A stretch of 64,000 bases of DNA from Streptomyces triculaminicus. GTDB lineage: Bacteria; Actinomycetota; Actinomycetes; Streptomycetales; Streptomycetaceae. This document shows positions 25,034 to 34,541 of the stretch, one piece after another. Every line of letters starts with the position of its first letter. Position 1 is the first letter of the stretch. A program made the position numbers and the translations under genes. Under the pieces are notes generated by a model that saw only the letters and a list, made by a program, of their open reading frames with translations, was not told where the DNA came from and ran no database searches. Location of the stretch: NCBI RefSeq assembly GCF_017349075.1, contig NZ_JAFMOF010000004.1:744001-808000 (forward strand), in the 5' to 3' direction.

Positions 25034-27112
25034 CTACCGCCCGCCGGGCGACACCCGCGCGATGAGCAGGGCGACGTCGTCCTGGTCGTTGTCCGCGCGC
25101 AGCTCGCCCAGCAGCAGGTCGCAGGTGGACTCGAGGTCCAGGTCCCGCCCGTCGAGCAGGCGGAGGAGTTCCTCGAGGCGGGCGTCGATGGCCTCGTCGC
25201 GGGTCTCGACCAGGCCGTCGGTGTAGAGGACCAGCCGATCGCCCGGGGTGAGCGGCACCGCGACGCTCTCGAAGGGCACGCCGCCGACCCCCAGCGGGGC
25301 ACCGGTGGGCAGGTCGACCAGCGCCGGGCGCGCTCCGGGACGTACCAGGACGGGCGGGAGGTGGCCGGCATTGGCGAAGCAGCAGCGGTCGCTGCCGGGG
25401 TCGTAGACGCCGTAGAGGCAGGTGGCGATCGTCTGGTCCAGGCCACTGGCGGTGCGGTCGAGGTGGCGCAGCACCTGGGCGGGGTCGAGGTCCAGGCCGG
25501 AGAGCGTGCGGGCGGCGGTGCGCAGCTGGCCCATGGCCGCGGCGGCGTTGATGCCGCTGCCCATGACGTCACCGACGACCAGGGCGCTGGTGTCGCCGGC
25601 CTGGGGGATGACGTCGAACCAGTCGCCGCCGACCTGGACGGCGGCGCCCGCGGGCTGGTAGCGGTAGGCGACTTCCAGCCCCACCAGGTTCTGGGGCGGC
25701 TTGGGCAGCAGGTCGCGCTGGAGGGTGAGGGCGGTGGCGCGCTCGCGCTGGTACCACCGGGCGTTGTCGATGCAGACCGCGGCGCGGGCGGCGAGCTCCC
25801 CGGCGAGGACGACGTCGTCCTCGCCGAAGGGCTCGGGGTTGCGGGTGCGCTTGAGGTCCAGGGCGCCCAGCACCTCGCCGCGGGCGATCAGCGGCACGGC
25901 CATGTAGGAGTGCAGCCCGGCGCGGCCCAGGAGCTCGGCCGCCGCCGCGTCGCGGGCGATGCGCGGCAGGTCCTCGGGGGTGACATGGGGCAGGTGGACG
26001 GGGTGGCCGGTGGTCACGCAGCGGGAGACGAGCCGGTCCGCGTCGTATTTGGCGATCTCCCCCGGCGGGTCGGCGGCGCGCACGGCGTCGGTGGCGTCGG
26101 CCGAGGCGACGGCCAGCGCCCGGAAGACGGCGGCGTGGTCGCCGGCCGGGGCGGAGTTGCCCTGCAGGGCGGTGTCGAGGACGTCGACGGCGGCCACGTC
26201 GGCGAGGACCGGGACGACGACCTCGGCCAGTTCCCGGGCGGTCTGGTCGAGGTCGAGGGTGGTGCCGATGAGTACGGAGGCGTCGGCGATCAGGGCCAGT
26301 CTGCGGCGTGCCTCGGTGACCGTGCGGTGCCGGTCGGTGACGTCGACGTCGGAGGTGGCCAGGCCCATGGGGCGGCCGGCGGGGTCCTCCAGCCGGTAGA
26401 AGGAGACCAGGCGGGCGCGCTCGCCGGCGGCCGGGTCGGCCGTGGGGCCGACGACGAACTGGTCCACCAGCGGGACACCGGTGGCCATGACCTCCCGCAT
26501 GGAGTCCTCCATGGCCCGGGCGTCGCGGTCGCCCAGGAAGGACAGCGCCTCCCGGACCGGGCGCCTGAGGTAGGAGTGGGCGGGCCGGCCGTGGATGCGC
26601 TCGAGCGCGGGGTTGACCATGACGTAGCGCAGGCCGGCGTCCAGGACAGCCAGCCCGATCGGGGACTGGGCCACCAGGCGGAGGGAGAGGGCCAGGTCGC
26701 GCTCGACGTCGCGCACGATCTGCTGGTCGGTGGCCATGCCGAGGGCGTAGACGTCGCCGTCCTTGTCCTCCAGGCGCATGTTGCGGAACTCCAGCGGCCG
26801 CAGGCTGCCGTCCTTGTGCCGGGCGGGGAAGACCCCGGCCCACATGCCGCCGCCGCCCATGACCTTGGCGAAGAGCTCCAGGACCTCCTGCTGGTTGTCC
26901 TCGTCCACCAGCAGCCGGGCCGCGTAGTGGCCCAGCGCCTCGGGGGCGGTCCAGCCGAACAACTCCTCCGCCTGCGGGCTCCACAGCACGATCCGGCCGT
27001 CCTGGTCCAGCACCACGGCGGCCACCCTGAGCACGTCGAGCAGCCCGCCGGCCTCGTACGGGGCCGCCCTGACCCGGCCCGGGTCCGGCCGGAATGCGTC
27101 CGTGGTGCCCAT
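25034..27112 (-). CDS. SpoIIE/RsbU-type PP2C phosphatase with PAS and GAF domains
   Basis: A 692-residue cytosolic signalling protein. A PAS domain lies at about residues 20-140 (LDQDGRIVLWSPQAEELFGW), a second PAS at about 150-265 (LDAGLRYVMVNPALERIHGR), GAF at about 290-450 and the PPM/SpoIIE phosphatase at about 485-690 (YRYQPAGAAVQVGGDWFDV, VVGDVMGSGINAAAAMGQLR). It is expected to dephosphorylate an anti-anti-sigma factor in partner switching. An RsbW-like kinase gene follows 198 bases upstream on the same strand, and a SigF-type factor lies at 17.3-18.1 kb. Confidence 0.92.
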   Translation of the reverse strand: MGTTDAFRPDPGRVRAAPYEAGGLLDVLRVAAVVLDQDGRIVLWSPQAEELFGWTAPEALGHYAARLLVDEDNQQEVLELFAKVMGGGGMWAGVFPARHKDGSLRPLEFRNMRLEDKDGDVYALGMATDQQIVRDVERDLALSLRLVAQSPIGLAVLDAGLRYVMVNPALERIHGRPAHSYLRRPVREALSFLGDRDARAMEDSMREVMATGVPLVDQFVVGPTADPAAGERARLVSFYRLEDPAGRPMGLATSDVDVTDRHRTVTEARRRLALIADASVLIGTTLDLDQTARELAEVVVPVLADVAAVDVLDTALQGNSAPAGDHAAVFRALAVASADATDAVRAADPPGEIAKYDADRLVSRCVTTGHPVHLPHVTPEDLPRIARDAAAAELLGRAGLHSYMAVPLIARGEVLGALDLKRTRNPEPFGEDDVVLAGELAARAAVCIDNARWYQRERATALTLQRDLLPKPPQNLVGLEVAYRYQPAGAAVQVGGDWFDVIPQAGDTSALVVGDVMGSGINAAAAMGQLRTAARTLSGLDLDPAQVLRHLDRTASGLDQTIATCLYGVYDPGSDRCCFANAGHLPPVLVRPGARPALVDLPTGAPLGVGGVPFESVAVPLTPGDRLVLYTDGLVETRDEAIDARLEELLRLLDGRDLDLESTCDLLLGELRADNDQDDVALLIARVSPGGR

Positions 27113-27309
27113 TCGAGGTCCTCCCGCTCGGGGTGGTGCGGCGGCCTCGCGCCGGAACGTGCCGGTCCGGCTCCTCAGTGCCTTTCTCGCCCGTTACGCC
27201 GCAGCGTCTTCCATGTTCCCTCCGAACCCGCCCGGTGCGCAGCCCGCGGCGACGGTCCGAACGCCATTGGTGGTGTGATGCCGCCTCCCGCGCGCCCCCG
27301 AGGCGCGGG

Positions 27310-27900
27310 TCACTCGACCGGCGTGGCAGGGGGGAGGGACAGGGCGAACCAGACGGTCTTGCCGGTGCCGCCGCCCGTGGCGTGGTGACCCCACCGGGCG
27401 GCGATCTGCTCGACGAGCCACATGCCGCGGCCCCCCTCGCTGTCCGGGCCGGCCTCGGCGCACGCCGGCAGGCAGCCGCCGGCGTCGCTCACCTGGGCGA
27501 CGAGCTGGTCCGCCGTCCGGCGCAGGACCAGCTCCACCTCGCCCGCGCCCTCCGGCACGTGCACCACGGCGTTGGTGACCAGCTCGGACAGCAGGAGGAC
27601 GGCGTCTGCCACCAGGTCGTGGAGCCCCCATTCGGCCAGGAGGGCGCCGGCGAACCTGCGGGCGGCCGCCACGGAACGCGGCGAGGAGGGCAGCGTCACC
27701 GTCCCGGCGGCCGGGGGCGGACCCGGCGTCCGGGCCGGCCAGAGGCCGGGAGCGCTGTGCGAGCAGGAGAGCAGCCCCTGGCCCCATGGGCCGGGGAGCC
27801 GCCGTGGACCGGGGGCCCGGTCCGCGAGGGCATCGGAGGCGCTGGTGATGGCGTCGGCCGTATGCGTGGGACTCACGATGTCATGACTGAATGCAGGCAT
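27310..27900 (-). CDS. RsbW-like ATP-binding protein (anti-sigma serine kinase family)
   Basis: About 196 residues from the ATG at 27900 (MPAFSHDIVSPTHT); the frame is open further upstream, but that region looks non-coding. A GHKL/HATPase_c domain fills the C-terminal 125 residues: SVAAARRFAGALL, N-box LLSELVTNAVVH, SDAGG (G1) and GGRGMWLVEQIA (G2). Streptomyces have many such kinases; most phosphorylate anti-anti-sigma proteins or bind sigma factors. It is transcribed in the same direction as the SpoIIE phosphatase gene, and the two probably work together. Confidence 0.85.
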   Translation of the reverse strand: MPAFSHDIVSPTHTADAITSASDALADRAPGPRRLPGPWGQGLLSCSHSAPGLWPARTPGPPPAAGTVTLPSSPRSVAAARRFAGALLAEWGLHDLVADAVLLLSELVTNAVVHVPEGAGEVELVLRRTADQLVAQVSDAGGCLPACAEAGPDSEGGRGMWLVEQIAARWGHHATGGGTGKTVWFALSLPPATPVE

Positions 27901-28158
27901 GTGGCTCTGGTGCGCTCGAGGGGGTGCGAAGGAATTCCGGCCGATCTCTCGTCCGGTCCGCCGGTGCGGTCGGCTCTCGTGCTGCCCGGTCCGCCGGTCT
28001 TCGCAAGGAATTCCCCCCACATTCGCTCGGTTTCCGCCACAGGTCTATACCCTATGAGTGACCCTTGATGCGCGCAGTGCGATATCCGCAGGTGACCGGG
28101 GGTGTGCTCGGCATAAAGTCGCTGTGAGCGACGCCACGATCCGGCCATGTCGCGGTGC

Positions 28159-28186
28159 GCGGGGGCGGCCCGCCGACCGCCCCCGC
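28159..28186. terminator. Terminator hairpin behind the DUF4360 gene
   Basis: GCGGGGGCGG (28159-28168) pairs perfectly with CCGCCCCCGC (28177-28186) across an 8-base loop, 15 bases past the stop of the minus-strand gene. Confidence 0.7.
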
Positions 28187-28200
28187 CCGGAGCCTCGCCG

Positions 28201-28851
28201 TCAGGTCTTCGGGCACTCCTTCCAGGCCAGGTGGTAGATGGTGTTGAGGCTGCCGTCGGTGGAGTCCATGGTCATGAAGCTGGTGGTTCTGTTGGGGTCG
28301 GAGGTGCCGGCGTTGACCCGCAGCTCGGTGTTGATGTTGAAGTTCCGCAGCTCGCCGCAGGGGTGCCAGACCAGCGCGGCGATCGGGACGCTGTCGGTGG
28401 CCTGCCAGTTGTCCGCGTAGTTGCCTCTGAAGGTGTGGCTGCTGGGGGTGGTGACCGGCGAGCCCTGGAAGTAGTACGACGCCTTCTCGGTGCCCGAGGC
28501 GCCGGGCTCGAGCTTGGCGTAGCCGCGGTAGTCGGCCGCGGCGATCGCGTAGGTGAAGCCCTGCGGCACGTGCACGTTCAGGTTCAGCTGGCAGTTCTTG
28601 CGGAAGTCGGTGGGCTTGGAGCCGACGCCCACCTGGGCGAGGTAGTCGCTGTAGGTGACGGTGAAGGCCGTGTTGTCGGGCGAGACCGCGACGGCGGCGG
28701 TCCCGGCCCGACAGCCCGAGCCGTTGACGGTGGCGACCTCGATGACGATCTTGTCCGGCGGCGGGTTGGTGATGACCGACGGGTTGTGCGTGGACAGCGG
28801 CGCGGCGAGCAACGCGGTGATCGCGCCTGCGGTGAGCAGTCCGGCGGGCAT
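28201..28851 (-). CDS. Secreted DUF4360 protein
   Basis: A 216-residue protein with an N-terminal export signal (about residues 1-22, AGAITALLAAPLSTHN) and a beta-rich domain typical of DUF4360: VNGSGCRAGTAAVAVSPDNTAFTV near the start, two conserved Cys pairs (CRAG, RKNCQLNLN; HPCGEL, KECPKT) and ADYRGYAKLEPG. The family is secreted in actinomycetes and fungi; function is unknown. It is monocistronic with its own terminator. Confidence 0.85.
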   Translation of the reverse strand: MPAGLLTAGAITALLAAPLSTHNPSVITNPPPDKIVIEVATVNGSGCRAGTAAVAVSPDNTAFTVTYSDYLAQVGVGSKPTDFRKNCQLNLNVHVPQGFTYAIAAADYRGYAKLEPGASGTEKASYYFQGSPVTTPSSHTFRGNYADNWQATDSVPIAALVWHPCGELRNFNINTELRVNAGTSDPNRTTSFMTMDSTDGSLNTIYHLAWKECPKT

Positions 28852-29273
28852 GGTGCTCCAATCGGTTGTCTACGGGCCTCGAGACCCGCGGGGAAAGACA
28901 AGGACACGTGGTCCCGCGCCCGTTGGCGACGGCTGTTCCCCCGAGCGGAAGGGGAGGGCGGCGGAACCGGCGGTGCCGGGCGAGCCGGGAGGGTCCGCGG
29001 GCGGCGGCCGTGGCCGCCGGCGACATGGTCATAGAGGGTCATGCCCATGCCAACCCAGGGGCTCCCCGCAGCCCGTGGGACTGGGAGCGTTCGCATGGTA
29101 GGCGGCGCGAGGGGGGTTGGCCAGACTGCGCGCCACGGGCCGCCGCGGGGGCCGTCGGCGGGCCTGGCCGGAACCCGCCGCCGGAACGTCAGGTTCAGTC
29201 GCGGCGCAGCAGGGCCTCGAACACCGGGTCCGGACGGTCCTCCCGCTCCCCGCCGCCGGGAAGGGCCCCGCCC
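28852..29273. other. Intergenic region with no confident gene
   Basis: 422 bases upstream of the DUF4360 gene and downstream of the TPR-like gene's stop. Several short frames cross it but none has a good ribosome site or recognisable product. A small dyad (CGGGCCTCGAGACCCG, near 28877-28892) lies close to the DUF4360 start and might be an operator. Nothing else seen. Confidence 0.4.
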
Positions 29274-30338
29274 TCAGCGGGCCTTGCGGACCGCCGTGTC
29301 GCGGAAGGCGCAGTAGGCGGCCGCCGGGTCCGTGTAGCGCCGCCAGGGCAGCGCCTCCACATGGCCGTCGACCATGCGGAACTGCTCGAGCGCCTCCGCG
29401 TGGCGCTTCTGCCGCACCAGGAAGTACGCCAGCAGATGGCGGACCTCCGCCAGCCGCAGGTGTGTGGGCGGCGCCATGGCGATGTCGGCGAGGACCGCGT
29501 CGACGTACGACGTCAGTCCCGCCTCGCGGTAGTCGGCCTCCGACGCGTCGTCGTCGTGGTGCTCGTACCACAGCACCAGCCGCAGCGCGGGCAGCAGCGT
29601 CCCGGGCGGGGCGGCGGCGATCGCGGGCTCCACGAACTCCCACGCCAGCGCCTCCGAGCCGCGCCACTTCTCGCACCAGTACTGCAGGGCGCTGTAGTGG
29701 GCCGCGTAGTGGTGGGGCGCCCGGGCGGTGAGCTCGGCCCACAGCTCGCGCATCGCCTCGTGCGAGTAGCCGAGGCCGAGCGCCGCCCAGACCTCGGTGA
29801 TCCAGGGGGTCGGGTCCTCGGGGTTGAGGGCCTTGGCGCGTTCGATCTCGGCGCGGGAGCGCCGGAGCACCCGGTCGAAGCCCTCGAACTGCTCACGGCT
29901 GGTGCTGTCCGCCCGGGCGCCGCCGCGCACCTCCCAGGCGAGGAAGACGGTGGACTTCGCGCGCACGACCGCGGCGTCGGGGTCGTCGGGGCGCGCGGTC
30001 TCCCAGGCCGTCAGCCAGGCGTCGTCCTTGGCCGCCACGCCCGCGACCTCGCCGACGATCTCGGAGCGGCGCTCCCAGTTCCGGCCGGCGGCCGCGACGG
30101 CACGCGCGGCGGGTTCCCACTCGCCGGCCCGTACCGAGGCGCTCAGGGCGTCCAGTTCGGCGTCGCGCCGGGCGCGCTCGGTGTTCTGAGCGCTCTCCGG
30201 CAGGAAGCCGAGGGCGAAGGCGCCCTCGGAGAGCGCGGAGGGCGAGGCCGACCGGGTCCCGGCGGACGCGCCGCGGCGGGATCTGAACCAGAGGTACACG
30301 AGGAAGGCGATGACGAAGAGGGGCAGCAGGCGTCCCAC
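29274..30338 (-). CDS. Membrane-anchored TPR-like hypothetical protein
   Basis: A 354-residue protein. One N-terminal transmembrane helix (about residues 3-18, LLPLFVIAFLVYLWF) is followed by Arg/Ser-rich and then Ala-rich helical repeats that look like degenerate TPRs (EDPTPWITEVWAALGLGYSHEA). It is probably anchored with the bulk in the cytosol, following positive charges after the helix. It sits 19 bases behind the M48 protease gene on the same strand, so the two are likely one operon with a shared role in membrane-protein quality control (inference). Confidence 0.75.
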   Translation of the reverse strand: MGRLLPLFVIAFLVYLWFRSRRGASAGTRSASPSALSEGAFALGFLPESAQNTERARRDAELDALSASVRAGEWEPAARAVAAAGRNWERRSEIVGEVAGVAAKDDAWLTAWETARPDDPDAAVVRAKSTVFLAWEVRGGARADSTSREQFEGFDRVLRRSRAEIERAKALNPEDPTPWITEVWAALGLGYSHEAMRELWAELTARAPHHYAAHYSALQYWCEKWRGSEALAWEFVEPAIAAAPPGTLLPALRLVLWYEHHDDDASEADYREAGLTSYVDAVLADIAMAPPTHLRLAEVRHLLAYFLVRQKRHAEALEQFRMVDGHVEALPWRRYTDPAAAYCAFRDTAVRKAR

Positions 30339-30357
30339 AGGTGTTCCGTTCGTTTCT

Positions 30358-31977
30358 TCAGAAGGTGGCGGGGTGGAGCGCCCGGGGCAGCAGCAGCCGC
30401 AGCGGCCGCGTGTCCGGCGTGTCGGCGACCGCGGCCTCCAGGGCCTCGTTCAGCCGGTCCCCGTAGTCGTCCGACAGGTCGAGCCGGGCGCCGTCGGACC
30501 AGGACATCTCCCAGCGGGCCAGCCCGGCGTCGACGAGCTCCAGGATCACCAGCTCCGCCAGGCCGGACCGCAGCAGGGGGCGCAGGAACTCGCGTGCCGC
30601 CCGGCCGCTCGCCCGGCTCGCCTCCTCGGACTTGGGCAGCGCGTCGGCGACGCGCCACAGCGCCCCGCCGTCGGCCGCGTCCAGCAGCGCGCGCAGGGTG
30701 GCGTCGCCGCCGAGGACCTGCCGTACGGCCTCCCGCAGCGGTTCGGCGCCGGCGGCGCACTCGGCCCGCCGGCCCAGGTGGAGCAGTTCCGGCCAGTCCA
30801 CGCGGCGCATGGCCAGCGACTCCGCGGTGAGCGTGACGTCCTCCAGCTCGCCGAGCACGCGCTCGGGCTCGCGCAGCAGCGCCATCGCCGGGCCGGAGGA
30901 CGCCGGGTCGCCGCGCCCGTCGTCGGGCAGCGCCTCGATCAGGCGGATCCGTTCGGCGGTCGGCGGGTGGGCGTCGTAGGGGGAGGTCTCCTCCCGCGGC
31001 GGCTCGGCGCGCAGCCCGGCCAGTTCCTCCTGCCGTCCCGGCTCGGCGAGCAGCCGGGCCAGGCCGCCGTAGAACTGCCCGCGCGGCGGCATCAGTCCGG
31101 CCGCGAGGCCCGCCGTGGCGTAGGTGCGCAGGTAGAAGGCGTGCGCGGCGTCCAGGGCGGCGGTCTCGCGGAGGGCGGAGGCCGCGGCGTCGCGGCCGGC
31201 GATCCGCACGGACACGCGGTCGGCGGCCAGTTCCTGCCGCCGGGCGACGCTCTGGCTGGAGCGCAGGTAGAACTTCGCGTAGGCGACGAACACCTTGGCC
31301 GTCCGGCGGTGGCCGAACCCCGCGCCGGATGTGTCCACGGCCTTGGCCTTCCTGCCCTTGGCCACGGCCTTGACGGCCTTCTTCTCCTGCCGGGTCCGCT
31401 CCTTGTCCACCCGCCGGTCGGCCTGCTCGTGGTAGGCGCGCACGGTACGGGTGACGGCGAGCCGGCCGCGCCAGGTGATGGCGGACAGCCGGGTGTCGGC
31501 GTTGCCGTAGTGGCCGAACTCGTGGCCGAGGACGGCCATCAGCTGCGCCCGGGTGAGTCCGGCCAGGAGCGGGACGCCGAGACGGAGCCGGCGGCGGCCC
31601 GGCGTCAGGCCGAGCATCCGGGCGTCCTCGCTTACGGCGGCGTTGACGGCGCCGGTGAGCCGGATCTCGTCCGGGGCCCTCGTCCCGGCCGCCTCGGCCG
31701 CCTGCCGCACCACGGCCCACAGCTCCGGCTGGCTCGCCTTGCTGACCCGCAGTCCGTCCTGGCCGTCGTCCTGCGGGGGGCGGAGGAAGAACGACGCCCT
31801 GACGACCGGGAGCGCGAGCAGCGCAAGGATGAAGTCGATCTTCAGCGCGGCGACCCCGGGCGCCCAGTGGTGGACGGCGAGCGCGGTCCCGGCGAACACG
31901 CCGAGCACGAGGAGGCACAGCAGGTAGAAGCCGGCGAGCAGAAGAAGAGCGCGCGACGCACGCAGGAAAACGCCCAT
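30358..31977 (-). CDS. M48-family membrane zinc metalloprotease (HtpX/Ste24-like)
   Basis: A 539-residue protein. Two N-terminal hydrophobic segments (about residues 7-30 and 40-60) precede a peptidase M48 domain with HEFGH at about residue 150 (AVLGHEFGHYGNADTR) and a downstream Glu-containing helix (ARRQELAADRVSV) for the third zinc ligand. A long C-terminal region of about 250 residues extends beyond the usual HtpX length. It is predicted to degrade or process membrane proteins. It forms an operon with the TPR-like gene. Confidence 0.88.
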   Translation of the reverse strand: MGVFLRASRALLLLAGFYLLCLLVLGVFAGTALAVHHWAPGVAALKIDFILALLALPVVRASFFLRPPQDDGQDGLRVSKASQPELWAVVRQAAEAAGTRAPDEIRLTGAVNAAVSEDARMLGLTPGRRRLRLGVPLLAGLTRAQLMAVLGHEFGHYGNADTRLSAITWRGRLAVTRTVRAYHEQADRRVDKERTRQEKKAVKAVAKGRKAKAVDTSGAGFGHRRTAKVFVAYAKFYLRSSQSVARRQELAADRVSVRIAGRDAAASALRETAALDAAHAFYLRTYATAGLAAGLMPPRGQFYGGLARLLAEPGRQEELAGLRAEPPREETSPYDAHPPTAERIRLIEALPDDGRGDPASSGPAMALLREPERVLGELEDVTLTAESLAMRRVDWPELLHLGRRAECAAGAEPLREAVRQVLGGDATLRALLDAADGGALWRVADALPKSEEASRASGRAAREFLRPLLRSGLAELVILELVDAGLARWEMSWSDGARLDLSDDYGDRLNEALEAAVADTPDTRPLRLLLPRALHPATF

Positions 31978-32261
31978 GGGGCAGGGGCCCTCGCAGGGTG
32001 AGGAGATGGGTCAAACAGGCAGTGAGCCGGGCAATCATGCAGTACGGGCGTTCGAGCCAGCAAGCTGATTACCTGTCGGACCGACGGGCCGTCACCCCGC
32101 CACAGAGTTGACACGCCCCTGTCAATATGTCGCGTCCCGTGGCACCCTGCTCACCGCACCCTCGCATCCGCTCCACTCGTCTGCCCGGACCGCCGCCACC
32201 GCGCGGTCCGGCCCCCACACGGCCGCGTGCGGTCCGCGCGGCCTCGGCAGAAGGAGTACGC
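31978..32261. other. Divergent intergenic region before the secreted protease
   Basis: It lies between the M48 gene and the secreted protease. Around 32095-32125, ACAGAGTTGACACGCCCCTGTCAATATG includes TTGACA-like sequence and a dyad (TTGACACG / CCTGTCAA) that could serve as promoter or operator for the protease. No gene seen. Confidence 0.45.
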
Positions 32262-33247
32262 GTGAGACGAACCCGCCGTACGATCGCCGGCGTCCTGCTG
32301 GCAGCCGGCGCCCTGGTCGCCGCGGGCGCCCAGGCCGTCCCGGCCGGCGCCGCCCCGGCCCCTCCCCCTCCCTCCTCACGGCCCACACCGCCGCCGCCTC
32401 GGCGACGGCCCAGCAGCGGGTCAGGGACTTCTGGACGCCCGAGCGGATGCGCTCGGCCACCCCGCTGGACCTCGTCACCGTCTCCGCCGGCGCGCCGTCG
32501 GCCCCCCGGTCCGCCGGCCGGGCGACGACCGTCGCGCCCACCGCGCCGAGCGCGCACGTCAGGTCCTTCCCCCAGGCGGGCGGGCCGTGGACCGGCGGCG
32601 GCGCGGTGGTGAAGACCTCGGGCCGGGTGTTCTTCAGCTTCCAGGGCCGCACCGCCTCCTGCTCGGCCGACGCGGTCACCAGCCGCAACGCCAGCACCGT
32701 CGTCACCGCCGGACACTGCGTCAAGTACCAGGGCAACTGGCACACCGACTGGACGTTCGCCCCCGGCTACCACGACGGTCAGGCGCCCTACGGCACCTGG
32801 TCCGCGACCAAGACCCTGTCCACGCCCCAGTGGGTGGCCAGCGAGGACATGAACTTCGACGTCGGCTTCGCCGTCGTCGGCCGGCTGGACGGCAAGAGCC
32901 TGACCGACGTGACCGGGGCGCAGGGCCTGTCCTTCAACGGCGGCTACAACAAGGCCATGTACGCCTTCGGCTTCCCCGCCGCCGCGCCGTACGACGGCAC
33001 CAGGCTCATCCACTGCAGCGGGAACTCCTCCAAGGACTTCCTGCTCACCAAGGACCACGGCCTGGGCTGCAACATGACGGGCGGCTCCAGCGGCGGCCCG
33101 TGGTTCACCTCGTTCGACGAGGCCACCGGCACCGGCCTGCAGGCCTCGGTGAACAGCTTCGGCTACACCTTCCTGCCCAACAGGATGTTCGGCCCGTACT
33201 TCGGAGACGAGGTCAAGAGCGTCTACGACCAGGCGCAGGTCGCCTGA
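32262..33247 (+). pseudogene. Secreted trypsin-like serine protease, apparent frameshift after the signal peptide
   Basis: The GTG at 32262 opens a clear signal peptide (RRTIAGVLLAAGALVAAGA, then QAVPAGAAPAP). The mature region continues in another frame from about 32385 (TAHTAAASATAQQRVRDFW). Restoring one C in the C-run near 32368-32379 joins them into about 328 residues. The catalytic triad is intact: His in VVTAGHCV, Asp in NFDVGF and Ser in GGSSGGPW, with oxyanion Gly. If the missing base is a read error, this is a normal extracellular peptidase related to glutamyl endopeptidase or trypsin types. Confidence 0.85.
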
Positions 33248-33274
33248 CGACGCCCACCGCACGGCGATGCGGGA

Positions 33275-33309
33275 CCCCGGGACGCCTCACGCCTCCGCGC
33301 GTCCCGGGG
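33275..33309. terminator. Terminator hairpin after the secreted protease
   Basis: CCCCGGGACGC (33275-33285) pairs with GCGTCCCGGGG (33299-33309). It stands between convergent genes ending at 33247 and 33329. Confidence 0.7.
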
Positions 33310-33328
33310 GCACGACCGCCGGGGAACT

Positions 33329-34483
33329 TCAGGTCCTGACGGACCGCAGGATGACGAACTTCGGGTCGGAGGCGACCACGTCGCAGTTGCCGAACAGCCG
33401 GCGCAGCTTGACGTGGTAGCCGAGGTGACGGTTGCCGATGACCCACAGCTCGCCGCCCGCGCGCAGCGCCCTGCGCGAGCCGGTGAACATCCGCCAGGCG
33501 GTGGCGTCCGTCGTGGCCTGGTGGGAGTGGAAGGGCGGGTTGTTCAGCACCAGGTCGACGCTGCCGGGCTCGACGGCCGACAGGGCGTCGCCCACCAGGA
33601 ACTCGGCCGTCCGCTCAGGGCCGGCGTTCGCCCGGAACGTGGCCTCCGCGGAGGCCACCGCCTGGTAGGACTCGTCGATGAACACCGGCACGGCGGCGGG
33701 GTTGGCGAGGGCCGCGGCCGTGCCGACGACGCCGTTGCCGCAGCCCAGGTCGACGATCCGCTCGGCGCCCCGGCGGTGCGGGAGGTTGCGCAGGAGGAAG
33801 CGGGTGCCGATGTCCAGGCGCTCGGCGCAGAAGATGCCGGCGTGGTTGGTGACGGTCAGGCCCGAGCCGGCCCCGGCGTCGTCGGGCAGCCGGTAGGTGC
33901 GCGGCCAGGGGCTCGCCTCCCGCGCGAGGCCTGGGTCGGGCGTGCAGAAGATGAGCCGGGCCTTCTTCTTCGCCAGCGAGGTGCGGGTCGGGCCGAGGAG
34001 GCGCTCGAAGAGCCGCAGCGTCGAGGTGTGGATCTCGGTGACCCTGCCGGTGCCGATGACGACGGTGCCGGCGTGCACGGAGGGCGCCAGGCGGTGCAGC
34101 TGGTCCTCGAGGAGGGCCAGGCTCTTGGGCACGTGGACCAGCAGCACGTCGATGCGGGGCGGCGGGGTGTCGCGGGTGGACAGCAGCCGCACCGCCTCCG
34201 GGTCGGCGCCGTTGCGGGCCAGGTTGGCCCGGGTGGCCTCGCGGGCGAGGTAGGAGTCGGTGATCTGCGTGGGCCGGTGCGCGGCGAGCGCGGTGACGAG
34301 CGCCCCCCACCGGTCGCCCAGCACGACCACGGTGCCCGACAGGTCCACCGGTTCGCCGTCGGTCCCGGCGAGGTGCGCGAGCAGGTATTCGTCGGCGGCG
34401 TCCCAGGCGCGCAGCTGGTCGCGGGGGTCCTCGGGGAAGCGGGTGAGGGCGATCTCGCCGAAGGGCGTCGTCAGGCAGTTCAT
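33329..34483 (-). CDS. RlmG/RsmC-type rRNA (guanine-N2)-methyltransferase
   Basis: A 384-residue protein with the duplicated architecture of RlmG/RsmC: a degenerate N-terminal methyltransferase-like half and an active C-terminal SAM domain (RIVDLGCGNGVVGTAAALANP, about residues 230-250) with the catalytic NPPF motif (VLNNPPFHSHQAT, about 310). These enzymes make m2G in 16S (G1207) or 23S (G1835) rRNA; which one applies cannot be told without alignment. It is convergent with the protease gene. Confidence 0.85.
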   Translation of the reverse strand: MNCLTTPFGEIALTRFPEDPRDQLRAWDAADEYLLAHLAGTDGEPVDLSGTVVVLGDRWGALVTALAAHRPTQITDSYLAREATRANLARNGADPEAVRLLSTRDTPPPRIDVLLVHVPKSLALLEDQLHRLAPSVHAGTVVIGTGRVTEIHTSTLRLFERLLGPTRTSLAKKKARLIFCTPDPGLAREASPWPRTYRLPDDAGAGSGLTVTNHAGIFCAERLDIGTRFLLRNLPHRRGAERIVDLGCGNGVVGTAAALANPAAVPVFIDESYQAVASAEATFRANAGPERTAEFLVGDALSAVEPGSVDLVLNNPPFHSHQATTDATAWRMFTGSRRALRAGGELWVIGNRHLGYHVKLRRLFGNCDVVASDPKFVILRSVRT

Positions 34484-34541
34484 CGTGCCCTCAGGCTAAC
34501 CGAGCCCCCCGCGCCCCTCGCACATCGCCGGGCGCCGCGGA

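Noticed and set aside
32108..32261. Arg/Pro-rich N-terminal extension of the secreted protease in the catalytic frame
   Set aside because: Composition is that of out-of-frame GC-rich DNA; the true N-terminus is the signal peptide starting at 32262 in the neighbouring frame.
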